This document shows positions 13,213-24,922 of a DNA stretch of 64,000 nt, piece by piece. The stretch comes from Lycorma delicatula (lineage: Eukaryota; Arthropoda; Insecta; Hemiptera; Fulgoridae), in the NCBI RefSeq assembly GCF_047948215.1, contig NC_134457.1, positions 84,358,898 through 84,422,897 of the forward strand, in the 5' to 3' direction. A model generated the notes under the pieces. That model was given only the letters and a program-made list of their open reading frames with translations, was not told the DNA's origin and did not search any database. The translations under genes were made by a program, and so were the position numbers. How positions within the stretch are numbered: the stretch's first letter is position 1; every line of letters begins with the position of its first letter.

Positions 13213-14066
13213 CAATTATTTATTAATAGTATTTTTTTATTAATTTTCGAGTGTTAATTATTAATTATTCTCCTAGAGATGATGAAATTCTTCGAAAAGT
13301 GTTTTATTACTTTCTGTAAACAGTCTCATAACTTTGAATGTCAAAATTTTATAAATCTTTATTTTATTATATTAAGTTTAAGACTATAAAATATTTTTTT
13401 TTTTTTTCATCGGATTTTAGCCGACTGAAGACCAGGTGAAAAAACATTTTGTATTCATTTCACTTCCTTTCGGAGGTTTTCTTTTCTAGCTCTCCAATAA
13501 TTCCTCATTTTCTCGGTCTGTTTTTGCCTTCTCTCTTCGGACCAGATATTGTTATTTTCTTTATTTTTTCACCTTCTCAGAAATCTTTGAAATTTTGTAC
13601 CAGTTTTCGGAAAGTTTTTCTATTCTGTACTAGTTTATCAGATATTTTCATTTGTTTTATGTCTTTTTGAACCACTTTAGATTCATTGAATTTGTTCTTT
13701 TTCTTGTAAATGTAGTTGAAGTTTTGTTTTGTGAGCCTATCATCATAAGGTAACCAAAGAATTTGGCTCTTCTCTTTCTGATGGAATCAATTACTTTCAT
13801 TTTATTTCTACAGATTTTTACTTTTTCTGAATTTGTATTTGTTTCTCTTATGTTTATTGATCCTATGATTTTTTTCAAGATACTCCTTTTTTCTTTTACA
13901 TTTATTTCCTTTAATTTAAAACTGAAGATGCATTCTGATGAGTATTTGCTTTCTGCTTGATTCTCGAATTGTAATGTCTATTTTTGGCTTATACTCTTAT
14001 ATTTTTTTTGTTGTAAAAAATTATCAATCTTTTGTGAATTGGTAGGACAATTCCATTTTTCTCGTT
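13213..14066 (-). mobile_element. LINE 3' region (RT C-terminal tail and 3' UTR), degraded
   Basis: On the minus strand the frame at 13657-13878 contains DSIRKRRAKFFGYLM. This is like the DxxRKRRxxFxGHxxRM segment near the C-terminus of a group of insect LINE reverse transcriptases. It is followed by KWFKKT, a decayed form of the WFEEVRKDL-type motif, and later by charged Lys/Arg/Glu stretches such as KKAKTDRENEE. The catalytic RT core is absent, so the copy is truncated at its 5' side, where repeat family A begins at 14078. Several stops interrupt the frame. From about 13440 down to 13213 is an AT-rich 3' UTR that can be aligned with 38873-39120. Confidence 0.7.
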
Positions 14067-14077
14067 CCTGTTTTTAC

Positions 14078-14560
14078 TTCCTCCGTGTACCAAGTAAAGG
14101 AAGTATTGTGATCGCGAAAAATCTCGGTTTTCAGATTTCAACGGAAATATCCATTTTGAACATCATTTGTCTAGTTTCGGCGTAACGCCTGTATGTACGT
14201 ACGTATGTATTTCACATAACTCAAAAACGATAGCCGTAGAGTGCTGAAATTTTGGATTTAGGACTATCATAACATCTAGCTGTGCACCTTCCCTTTTGAT
14301 TGCGATCGGCTGAACCAAAAGTGTCCAAGGAAGCCTAAAATCCAAAGCATTTGGATTTTGGGCTTTTTCTTAACTGCAATAATAAACGCTCATTGAGAGC
14401 TTTTCAACGATATATCAAAAAATGGGTGGTAAATAGGTAGATATATAGAAAATAAGTGGTACTTATTTTCATATGAATGAAATATTTGGATGTTACAAGG
14501 AGAAGACACATCGGTTTGAATCCGACTTCATACACAAATACATATATATATATTTTTGTA
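14078..14560 (+). repeat. Dispersed repeat family A, copy 1
   Basis: Starts with a short hairpin (TACTTCC ... GGAAGTA around AAGTAAAGGAAGTATTGTG). It continues through ATATCCATTTTGAA and GTTTCGGCGTAACGCC to the palindromic run GTATGTACGTACGTATGTAT (14191-14210), then AACTCAAAAACGATAGCCGT, GTGCACCTTCCCTTTTGATT and CTTAACTGCAATAATAAACG. It ends in CATCGGTTTGAATCCGACTT, which looks like a tRNA B-box. The same order is found at 50890-51360 (plus) and 58250-58830 (minus). No shared open frame exists; the 60-codon minus-strand frame at 14163 is not conserved in the other copies. The class is unknown. Confidence 0.8.
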
Positions 14561-14732
14561 ATTTAAATATATTTACCATTATTAACCTCTTACGTTAAAA
14601 AACTGATTGTAAAAACACTTTTTCAATAAATAATAATTCAATAATAACAATAAAAAAATATATGAAAAAAATCAGAAGTTATTAGTGAAATAAAATTTTA
14701 TGAACTTCTTATTTCAAATCAAAAAGTTTTGC

Positions 14733-14885
14733 AGAGGTTGATAATTATTAATAAATCAAAATATTTAACATAAAAAAAAGTTAAAAAAATACTGTAATGA
14801 AGTCAGATTCGAACCAATGTGTCCACGGTTACGGATCAGACACGTTCTCACTTAAACCACATAACTACTGGAGCAGCGTTAAACA
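14733..14885 (-). repeat. Inverted partner of the family A end, with tRNA-like sequence
   Basis: Read on the minus strand, CACATTGGTTCGAATCTGAC (about 14822-14803) and the AT-rich sequence up to CAACCTCTG match 14513-14590 on the plus strand (CACATCGGTTTGAATCCGAC ... TTAACCTCTT). The two are therefore arms of a large imperfect palindrome with about 140 bp between them. Further upstream on the minus strand, TTATGTGGTTTAAGTGAGAA resembles an A-box, and with GGTTCGAATCT as B-box the segment 14885-14800 has tRNA-like layout. It is more likely a decayed tRNA-derived repeat than a working tRNA, since no clean acceptor stem was found. Confidence 0.55.
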
Positions 14886-17271
14886 AAATTAATACATAAA
14901 CTAATATAAAATGCTGCTACAGACACCACAAAAAAATTTGATGCAATGTAGTGTTCACCATAATGCAATTGTGTAACTGTCCATTTTATTAAAGAATTGG
15001 AGATCGTATCTCAGTTTCAAATGAAATAAGTTTAAATGAATTGCAGTAAAATATGTGTATATGTAATTTAATAGGCGTACAAGGATGTGATATGGTGTCC
15101 ACATCAATTTTTTTTAATTTAATGTTTAATAAAAAACTTAATTACCCAAAATAAAAGTTCAACTAGTTGTAATTATTCTCATTGTACAAGTAACAGTTAT
15201 TCAGTAATAACTAGTTTTATTTTGTTATTTGTAATTAAAAAATGTTATCATACGATGACTTCAATAGAAATAAATAATTTTATAATACGGAGAGATAAAG
15301 TGTTAAGTGTTAAGCGAGATAAAAATGCATTCTAAAGGGAATACATACATGTTGAAATTTTTATATATTAATACAGAAAATGCGGAGCAAACAGTCTTCT
15401 TTATTAACAATTCACATTGAGCTACATCTCGTTGTCAAGTCAGATAATGTGGTAAAAATTTCGAACGAATATCAGTAACAGTGCAGCCACAACTTGAATC
15501 AAATACCGTACCCGCTATTACCGACACCACAAAAATTTATGTAAGGTAAGCGATATATCGGAACAAATATTTCTTCACCAGAATAAATTACCAGAAACCA
15601 AATTACCACATACGACCGCATAGTATACCTACAATCCTTCCATATACCAATTAATTTCTGGAATTTGTGGAATTAATTAGAAATTTTATAATTTGATGTT
15701 TAAATTTATATTACATGTTTTTTTCTTTTTAAATTTTAATCGCTAAAAATATTGTTTTCCTCGTTATTTTTAAATCTTATCAATTATTAAGGTTATAAGC
15801 GACTAGTTAATGTTAAAATATTACGCATTCTTCAGATACTACCCGGAAACCGCTGAACTTCCGATGTAGCAGGTCAGCACCCCACCCCAACCATTTTTAC
15901 TGAAACGGTCAGATAAATTTTACATTAAAAACATAATTCTAATTCTAATCAATATTTTGAAATCTTACCCTTCATTATCGTGAATTTATTACGTTCGTGT
16001 CATAACTTAATGTATAGAAATAAAACACCTTGTTACTGTCCGCAGTAATAACAACCATCTGATTCTAAGCTTGTTAAAGAAAGTGAAAATTAAAGTAATT
16101 TTCAGTTTCAGTTGTCTTCTTCAATGAGCTCAATGTACAGTTCTGTAAGAATACTCCCCAAAATGTAGCCCATGTCAATTTTATTTTGTTAACCATAGAT
16201 ACTCCCTGTAGGCAGACGTATAATTTACGCTAATCATATTTGCAGCTCTTATGACTGGGATTTTTTCATATTATATATAAATTGTAGACTAATTAACTGA
16301 TTTTCAGTAATTATGTACCCGATACCAATTAAAATGTATTATTAACTAGAGCTGTAACAAAATACTTATTCGGTCGTTTCTAAAGTATAGGCATCTCAAA
16401 AAAAGGACATATTTCCTAGATCAAATAATGTGGACTAGGTTGGCAAAGTAAAAAAATTGTAAAATCAGTCTTATAAAGATAAGGAGTATGTAAAAAGTAA
16501 ATAAATATTTAAATATAAATATTTAAAATAAATTTATGTTGAAATACTGTAGGCATTGTTTAAAGAAATAGTAGTTGGTAATTAATTTTTTTTTAAAATA
16601 TTATTTTTTTTAAATTTTGTGAAAGAAATCTATCTAACACTTTTACTATAAATAAAAAATAAATGATTTATTCTGATCGGTAGACAACAATTATATAGAT
16701 CACGTATTTATAAGAGAAATTATAAATATAAAAACAAATTATAAAATAAAAAAATACATATGATTATAATCTAAATGAATTATTTAAATACACGCTTTTT
16801 ACAATACACTCAATTTAATAGATTCAATAAAAAGAAAATTAAAAATGAGTCGAACGTAGTATTTTAGTAATTTTTTAATACTTTATAAGCGTTGTTGTTT
16901 TTGTGTGTTTTATTATTATTAATTAATATTTATTATTACTATTTATTAATTATAATTTGATTTTTATACTTTATATTTTTTTCATACATAAGTATACATC
17001 GATAATTATTCAGTAATTACTCATAATTATTCGATAATTATTCAGTATACATCGATGATAATTGTTTAACAATCAGGATTGTTTTACATTTTAACTAAAC
17101 ATATTTTGTTAATATTTATTGAGCAATATCCTGTTTTTACAATTTAATACTTCTATGTTTACGTTTATGCTTTTTAAGATTTTTAATTAATATTTATACA
17201 AAACATTTTTCCCGCAATAACGGAGGGTTATTTACACCATTTTCTACAACAAATATATCAGTATTTGTATA
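14886..17271. other. AT-rich non-coding DNA
   Basis: No gene or known mobile element recognised. Direct copies of GATAATTATTCAGTA-like words occur near 17000-17065, a small local duplication containing ATACATCGAT. Confidence 0.5.
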
Positions 17272-17680
17272 CCGAGTGATTCAAGACTGCACGGCAATGT
17301 CTCTGGAGATGATTTTATACCCAAAAATAAGAAGAAAGTTCATATACCTATAAAAGTGTATTTTCTGCCGAAAGGTTTTAGTATTTTATTCCGTTTTTCT
17401 TAAAACCTAAGTGAGATAGAGGTCTGGAACCACTTTATTCAATTTCTTAGTTCAAAAGACATAAGAAAGCATTAAATTTGGTCCTCGATTTGTATCCCAG
17501 GAATTTTAGTACGGTTTAATTTCACAGAAGGAGTAGAAAGCAGGGTTAAACATTTCACGAGCCGAAACTCGCTAAGGAACTAACTTTTTTCTTATTTTTG
17601 GCTATAAAATAAATATATATATAGGATATAGGTATATATCTCGAATCTCGAGAGATTGTCGTGCATTTTGGAATCACCTG
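17272..17680. mobile_element. MITE-like element with terminal inverted repeats
   Basis: The left end GTGATTCAAGACTGCACGGC (from 17276), followed by AATGTCTC, is mirrored at the right. There, read on the minus strand from 17679, the sequence is AGGTGATTCCAAAATGCACG followed by ACAATCTCTCGAGA. The arms are about 35 bp with a few mismatches, enclosing about 340 bp with no coding capacity. The overall size of ~410 bp fits a non-autonomous DNA transposon or a deleted relative. No clear target-site duplication could be fixed, so superfamily is left open. Confidence 0.6.
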
Positions 17681-18582
17681 CATATGCCTGATTATTATTT
17701 TTTTTCTCTTTTGGTGTAATTTAAAATTATACAAAGAACATAATCACAAAATTATTATTTTTTTTTTTAAATTTAATAGACTAAATTAAACCTTTTCTCT
17801 GTGGTCAATATTTTTATGTATTATTATTTATTTGCTTAAAAATATAATTCATCTTTTTACAGACCAAAACTCTAGAAAGTAAGAATAATTTTAAACTATT
17901 TATTTAATAACAGTATATAATACTACTGCAACCTAAACATAAAATGGTTCTCTTTGTTAAATTATTCTCTCTACTATTAGTGAAACTTCTAATTAACTGA
18001 TATTAATATTTTATTTACCAGAGAATAATAATTTCTGTATGGTTTCATTTTAAGACGCAGTTTAAACTTATGTTAATTAAATAATAAACACTTAATTATA
18101 TTATGAAAAATTTGACCTAACAAACCATAAAGTTAAAAATTAATTTTTACTTTTAGGCTACATTCGTTCAAAAATCAACGCGTTAAATTTTATTTCAATA
18201 AAAAGTTGTATTTGCTTTAATTATCGTAAAAGTTGAACCTTTCATTTGAAGGTGATATTTCAAAAATTTCAAAACCGACAATTGATTTCCATACGGATTT
18301 GTTACAAATTCATCTTTATGTTAACAGATATATCAGGAAGATAAATTATTATTTTTTAAATTTAATGAATGATTTTGTTTCCCAATTAAAAAAATCGTAA
18401 ATAGCGTGACAATAAAATGTTTGAACCTTATTCATTTTGTAGTCAAATTATTGCTTTCTGACTTTTTATTTTTAAAATATAAATTTCTGTCATTAAGCAT
18501 CAGCACCAGTGCAAATCCGTCTCAACGGTTTTTATTCACTTTAACAGTTCTTCCACTTAACGATCAGTTCAATAATTCGATA
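17681..18582. other. AT-rich non-coding DNA
   Basis: Nothing supported. Confidence 0.5.
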
Positions 18583-18775
18583 TGATCTCCGTAGCGGAGT
18601 GGTAGCGTCTCGGCTTTACATCCGCCGACCCGAATTTTCAGTTTGAATCCCCAGTCAGGCATGGATTTTTCATTCGCTACAAAATTGGATTTCCATATCC
18701 CACGCCGAAAAATTTTCAAGTTTTATGCGGCGACATCATTAAGCAAAAAAATATGTGTATAAGAAGAAACTGTCA
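18583..18775 (+). mobile_element. tRNA-derived SINE, variant subfamily
   Basis: Head: GATCTCCGTAGCGGAGTGGT carries the A-box, and AGTTTGAATCCCCAGTCAGG the B-box, with a small insertion (ACCCGAATTTTC) between anticodon stem and T-arm. The body TTCATTCGCTACAAAATTGG then departs from the main SINE: GGATTTCCATATCCCACGCC and TTTATGCGGCGACATCATTA replace the usual tail. The same variant body is seen, decayed and inverted, at 32766-32912. Confidence 0.8.
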
Positions 18776-19496
18776 CAAACATATTCAATTCTCAGAGAAT
18801 ATTCCATATGTAACGTTTTTGGTTTTATTAACCTTCCTCTGTTGGAAACAGTCTTTCCATTAAATATTTAATACTACTTCTACTTTCTGGGAATTGTTAT
18901 TACATTGATTATTATTTGTTAATTTAGTTTTAGTTTTATCATTACTATTGTACTAATTTTATAGTTGTTTTTCATCTTTAGAATTCTGCATTATTCATTC
19001 TGTGTGAAAACATTTCATGTAATTATTTACAGTGAAACCCCTATAAATTACGCCATCACCTCGGTTTTACAAAGCTGGACAAAACCTTTTGTTTGTGGTT
19101 TTATATTTAATTGCAAAACTATATTATTTATATTTATCATGTTACAAGCTATGACAATTGATCAAGTTTTTCTCAAAAAAGGTTTTGGAAACGAAAGCTT
19201 TATTCGTTTAAGAAACCTATATCTATTTTCTGGTAATTCTTAAAAGAAAGTAAATAAGTTGTGGTTGTAGCAAATATTTAAGCAGGATAAGGCAAGTAAT
19301 TTGATCAGTAATGTACAATTTTTATTCTGTTATCACCTTGTAAGGGTCCTTCGGATTTACTCTGTTTCAGGTTATTTGTCTCTTATTGCAATTGCTTTGA
19401 GGATAAATCGGATTTTCTTACTTTCTACCTCTTTTCATTATTCCTGTGATCTTTTCATCCTCAGTTTTAGGTTTTGTGGGTTTAGGTTGGGTCTTA
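18776..19496. other. AT-rich non-coding DNA with chance open frames
   Basis: Two short frames (18965-19243, 19301-19516) are open but show no motif and lie next to a transposon. Not called as genes. Confidence 0.5.
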
Positions 19497-20600
19497 CTAC
19501 GAGGGTCGTTCAATAATTAAAGAAACAAATGGCGACAGAGAAAACCCTATCTAATAGAATAAACTGAAAGTATTTAAAACTGAAACTGTTGTTCACTCCT
19601 GATATAAAAAATATCAGCTGTTCAAAAAATATTTAAATATCTTCTCCGCTTGAATCCTGTATCATGGAAGTGTGGTTTTATAAGATTTTTATTTCCTGAA
19701 GGAATAGAACCGACAGAATTTCATTGGGATAAAAAGTACAGTAAAAAGACTATTAACCATAAAGATGGATTGAACATATTAAATCGGTCAGACCGAGTTC
19801 ACCGATTTTCATGTAGCGAAAGACTGGAGAAAGTTTTGACTGGCATTTTAAAAAATCATTCCAGTGATGTTATTCGCGAGGAAAGACATACAAATATTTT
19901 GGAATTTGCTGAAATTTATTCAGCAAGTATCAGAACAGTTCATTTCATTATCCATGATAAGCTAAATTCATGAGAAACGAGTTTTAGGTGGGATCCAAGC
20001 TAGTTAAATCAAAATCACAACGATACCCGAATTCACGTTTGCATAGAATTTAAACGTCGGTGTTTAGCGAAAGGGAATGCTTTTTTAGATCGAATTATAA
20101 CATATATTTCATCATTTTTAGCCTGAATCCAAACGTCAGAGCATGGAATCGAAACATGCGAGTTCACCGGCCAGGAAAACCAACGCCATCTGGTTAAGTG
20201 AAAATAAACTGAAATCCGCTATAAAAAGTAAAAGTCGCGGTTCTCTCAAAAAGATGTAATTCTTCTGCAAGATAATTCCATCCTCACATCGTTCAAAAGA
20301 AAGAGGAAGCTATCAAAAGTCAAATCAGGATTGTTGCCGCATCAAACTTACAGTCCCGATGTTGTAACGTCAGATATTTTTGTTTGGTTCTCTCAAAGAA
20401 TATTACGTGGCACTAAAATCTGAAAGTATGAGCGGGTCGAGAATGCGTTACAAAAGTAGCTCAGATAACAAGGTAAAAGGTTTTATACTACTTTAATAAG
20501 AAAGCTTATAAAATAGATAGTACAAGTCCCTGAATGTAGCCGAGGATTTTGTTGAAAAGTAGCATTTCATTGTCATTGTCGAATAACGGCCGCCTTGGTG
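19497..20600 (+). pseudogene. Dead mariner transposon (family M1), transposase relic
   Basis: The left end GAGGGTCGTTCAATAATTAA (19501) is a typical mariner inverted-repeat end, just after TA. The longest frame (19650-19973) begins IRFLFPEGIEPTEFHW and ends in SIRTVHFIIHDKL, matching the helix-turn-helix DNA-binding half of mariner transposases. Later pieces in other frames are PESKRQSMESKHASSP (after the first catalytic Asp, which is lost: HIFHHF stands where GDETW is expected), SGLLPHQTYSPDVVTSD (PHxPYSPDLAPSD motif with the third Asp) and CSRGFC near the end (C-terminal NVAGDY). Stops and frameshifts abolish function. A matching right end was not found here, but the 36200-36606 fragment supplies it for the family. 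Confidence 0.85.
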
Positions 20601-22079
20601 AAATACCTCGATTAGTTTGAATTATTCTTGTAGTTGATTATATGCTGGTTCAATTATTTAAATAAAAAGCCTAGAATTAATTACGATTAGAAATTGTATT
20701 TATTATAGTTTTTGTTTATGTAATCCACAAATAGATGAATGATGAACAAGACAATGTGAGTCTTGTTATAACAAGCGAAAGACTTAGGACTGTCGGAATG
20801 TAGTGCGGATGGAGCCGAGTGAATCGTTAGGAGCTGCGTCTCGACAGTCATTGATTAAATATTAATCTTTCTCAAGCCATTTGTCTCTAATTACTGAAGC
20901 CCTACATCAGTAATTTTGACTTAATGGAATAATCTAGTGTGAGTAAAACCAATCGTTTTACCGGATCATTCTTAGTATAATCTAATGGGATGAGGCTGCC
21001 TATGGAACGACCAGGGGAATCTGTTTCATATCTAATGTTGCTCAATATATCTAATAATCTGATTGGCTATAGTGTATTTCTCTCGTAGTCCCTCATAAAA
21101 TACAAAAATAATAGTTGATTTAATAATTAATTAAGAATTTAATAAATAAACATTAATCAGTTAAATAAATTATCTGTTGAAGTTTCCATATCTTCCGAGT
21201 CTGGTTAATTTTTTTTTAAATGTACATTAGTTTTGAATAAATATTACCCAAAAATAAGTTTTAGCCTATCTGAAAAATAAAACGAACATTATAAAAAATT
21301 GTTTTCTGAACACAGTTTTTGAGGGCCTGTCTCTGAAAAATATCACCTAATTATCGGCAAAATTCGATGAAAATTAAAGTTTCTATAATATCGAAAGTTT
21401 TCTTTTTCGGTTTCAACAAAAAACTACTAGTTACATTACGATTACGTCAGTAGATCATAGTCTGCTAAAGTAATTGATTTCTGGTTAGATTCCTGTTAAG
21501 AATCTGGATTTTCACGTTTAGAAGTTACCTTTGTAAGCCTCATATCAGTTAAATCAATTTGTTACAATATAAAAAGCTAATTAATGAACCGATGACTAGT
21601 TATTGGGTAGTTATTATAAAGCGATATTAATCGTAATAAAATAATAATGTAATATACAAGAAAATTAAGGCAACGCTATAGTTTATTCCTTTTTTTTTTA
21701 ACATTTTTATAATTTATGTAAAACTATAAAAAGTAGAAGTATGTATATCAGATTTTACGTTAAAAATGAAAACTGAATTTTTAAAATACTTCAAAGTTAC
21801 TTAAAAGCTAAACCCTATATTGACTTGGCTCTTAATTTTGATTTGTCTTAAAAAAATTCACGAGATAAGAATTAAAATAAAAAGTTTTTAAGCTATTTTT
21901 AAGAATCAAGATTTGAAATTTTTAACTAAGGATCATAAAATTTTTCGGAATTTCTTTTCATGTAAAATAATTATTGAGTAAATATTAATATTTAAAGGAA
22001 ATTTTTTATTATGAGGGCTAGTTTATTTTATTTGAAAATCACGGAATAAAAGATTTGCATTAAATTGCTCGTTATACAC
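20601..22079. other. Non-coding DNA with a GC-richer block and small hairpins
   Basis: Between about 20740 and 21080 composition is less AT-rich. It contains a perfect 14-bp palindrome CTTGTTATAACAAG (20762-20775) and an 8-bp inverted repeat GACTGTCG / CGACAGTC (20788-20795 and 20842-20849). A solo LTR is possible (TGTCGGAATG start) but its ends could not be fixed. The remainder is plain AT-rich DNA. Confidence 0.4.
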
Positions 22080-23150
22080 AGTAAATGGAATAAAGTACAA
22101 TGAAATGTTGTAAAGATTAGAGAAGACTTTTAACGTCGTTAGTAAGGGTTTATGAGTGGTACAAACGGTTTCAAGAAGGCTGTGAAGATTTCAAAATGGT
22201 TGGACATCCTAACACACCAACAACCGGTGAAAGTATCGATAAAACAAAGGATATTGTGATCAGTAATCGTCGAATGACTATTAGAGAAGTTTCTGAAGAG
22301 GTGGGAATCTCTTATGGCTCATGTGAAAAAATTCTGTCTGATATTTTGGGTGTGAAATGATTACTAGAAACTGTGTCCCAAAACTATTGAATTTTCAATA
22401 AAAGCAAATTCGCAAAAACATCACAGAAAACTGTTAGCTCATTTATGATTCCTCAAATTGTGTCATAATAGATGACGAAACGGGGGTGTACGATTACAAT
22501 ATTGAAATGAAGTTGAATTATCGCAGTGAAAACTTTTTGAAGAACCAAAATCGAACATAGCATGGCGATTTGGATCAAATGTTAAGAATTTCTTTAATAT
22601 TTTTTCCGATTACTTTGGCGTCGTACATTACAAATTTTTACTACAAGGTGGTACGGTTAGCAGACAATATTATTAGTTTTAAGCCTTTAACTTTAGACAA
22701 TCTGAAGAAAACGACTACAAATGTGGACAAACAATTCTTAGATTTTTCATCATGATAACGCTTCAGTTCACACTTCACTATTAATTTGGAATTATTTAAT
22801 TCTTAGATTTTTCATCATGATAACGCCTCAGTTCACACTTCACTATTAATTTGGAATTATTTAACGAAAAAAACATCGTACTCTTCTACACTAGTAGAAG
22901 ACGTACACCGTACGTCTCTACACTCTTCAGACAAGTAACACTGCTACTTTTTCTTCTTCCCACTGATTAAGAGAACATTAAAAGATTTGTGACGATAATT
23001 TAAATTAAGAAAAATCGCTAACTGAACTTAGGTTCTATCATAAAATGCTTTCCATAAATGTTTTAGGGATTCTAAGAAACGGCGGCATAAGTGTGTCGCA
23101 TCTTTGGGGGATTACTTTGAAGTGAAAAATATCAATATAGAAGACTAAGT
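22080..23150 (+). pseudogene. Dead mariner transposon (family M2), transposase relic
   Basis: From 22150 one frame reads VYEWYKRFQEG, then NRRMTIREVSEEVGIS and SYGSCEKILSDILGVK, the DNA-binding half of a mariner transposase. IIDDETGVYDYNIEMK follows (first catalytic Asp region, GDETWVYGYD in the family). The second Asp region is kept as HHDNASVHTSLL, and the C-terminus as KCVASLGDYFE before a stop near 23147. The third Asp region is unrecognisable. Stops and frameshifts occur throughout. The sequence type differs from M1, so this is a separate mariner lineage. Confidence 0.88.
22734..22863 (+). repeat. 65-bp tandem duplication inside the M2 mariner
   Basis: 22734-22798 is repeated at 22799-22863 with one visible difference (AACGCTTCAG versus AACGCCTCAG). 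The unit covers the second catalytic Asp segment (HHDNASVHTSLL). Because 65 is not a multiple of three, it also shifts the frame. The near-identity of the units beside a heavily decayed element suggests a late event. Confidence 0.95.
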
Positions 23151-24922
23151 AAATTCTTATTGATAAAAATTAAAATTCTCGTTATTTTTTTTATTATACC
23201 TCGTACGTATCAGGTAGGTTTACTATTAAGAACTTTCCAATTTCTAAATCTAAATTCAATTGTTACCACCAAAATTCAATTGATTTTATTCTTTGAAAGC
23301 TTTTCTTAATTGTATTATCAAAAAAAAAAAAAATGTCTTATTTTATACTCTTCTAGTTAATTTTATGATTTAAATAAATACTTCATTTCTAGTTATATAT
23401 TAATGTCGTTTTACCTTATTACTTTTCAATTTTACTTTTGTTCTATTTTTATGACGTCAAAATCGAATTTTTCTATCAGTAAATTCATATGTTTTGAATA
23501 AAATAACAGAATACTAACTCATTATAAACATTTTTATTTTCTCTTATACAGTTATTTCAACATTTTTATTGTTTCATTTATATTAAATTTAAAAGCCATG
23601 ATAATTAATTGTGACTGAAGGTTCCTGAATTGAATCTTGCTTTCTTCGTCTATTGTAGCTAATAAATTATAAATGGTTGTTATATAGAATGTAAAATACT
23701 TATTGTTTTACACTCATGTTTGTCTGAAAATCATGCAAAAATCTGGATGATTTTTTAAAACCATACTAATTACAAGATTCTCTAATTTTTATTAAATTAC
23801 AACATATGATTTTTTACATGACAAGGCAGTTTACGTCCTGATATTTTGACTATTAAGTAGGAAAAAATTTCACGAAAAAACAAATAAAGTCTTACATTAA
23901 TTTTATTCTGCATTCAGAAATATTTTATACGTAGGCGTATATCTAATAAGGTGCGCGTAAGTATTTATAAAAAAAGTATAAACCTAATCGTTTCTGTTAA
24001 TAGTTGGGAAAAATTACTTTGGAGTCGCGTGTTGATAGACAATGTGCTGAAAAGGACAGGCAATGGTAATACATGCAGCTTTTGGTGAAAAGTAATGTTT
24101 GGTTAAGAAAAAAGGGTAGGTAGGTAGATAGGTCGGAAGGTGGGTTGTAAGGAAGATTCTGCTTAGTAATGGAGGGGAATATGGCGAAGACAACCAGTAA
24201 ATTTTTTCAGATCACGTACTGACACTATTTCCTATGTAGAGACCGCCTTTACGTGCTCCATTTGAGATCAAACGACTTGATGCCAACATGACATCCCAAA
24301 TATTCCCTCGATAACATCTCTTTCAATTCTTTACCTCGAAAGAAAATGACATTAGAAGGCCAGAGTTCTCTCATAAATCCTGAATGTGAATGGAAATTTT
24401 TCCTTTATATGATATTAGAAATCTTTACGAATAAAAATTCATTTGAATTTATTTTCCATCCATAAATAATAGTAAAATATTGATTTTAATAAAAGTATGT
24501 ATGGTGATCTGAATATTTTACTTATTAATATATTTGGATATTAGAGCTAAATTCCATATAGAGATTTTGTGAGAGATTTAAAATGTATTACACATAAAAA
24601 TATTACGGGTAAAATATACCAACGTATAAGCTTAAATTCAGCAGTAATGTATAGTTTTCAAAGGTTCATACCAGTAAATTATCGAACATGCTTTGTAATA
24701 ACTCATATTTTTCTTCTCTGCACTACAGTCTTGCTTAACCTTTTCTTCTTTTCCAATTAAGGTATAATAATAGTATTAACTCGTAATATGAAATATTATT
24801 TTCTTATAATAAGAGAAAAAAATATTAAATTCATAAAAATATTTTATCTTAAGAGTAAAAACATTTTGTACATAAAATTCCAGTATTCATTTTGATTAAG
24901 CATAGATATACACATATCTAGA
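23151..24922. other. AT-rich non-coding DNA
   Basis: No gene recognised. A short GGTAGGTAGGTAGATAGG run lies at about 24115-24140. Moderately mixed sequence at 24000-24400 has no coding signal that I can support. Confidence 0.5.

Noticed and set aside
13449..13960. Plus-strand open frames rich in Phe and Ser
   Set aside because: Antisense shadows of the minus-strand LINE RT tail.
14163..14345. 60-codon minus-strand open frame in family A
   Set aside because: Not kept open in the other two family A copies; chance frame in a non-coding repeat.
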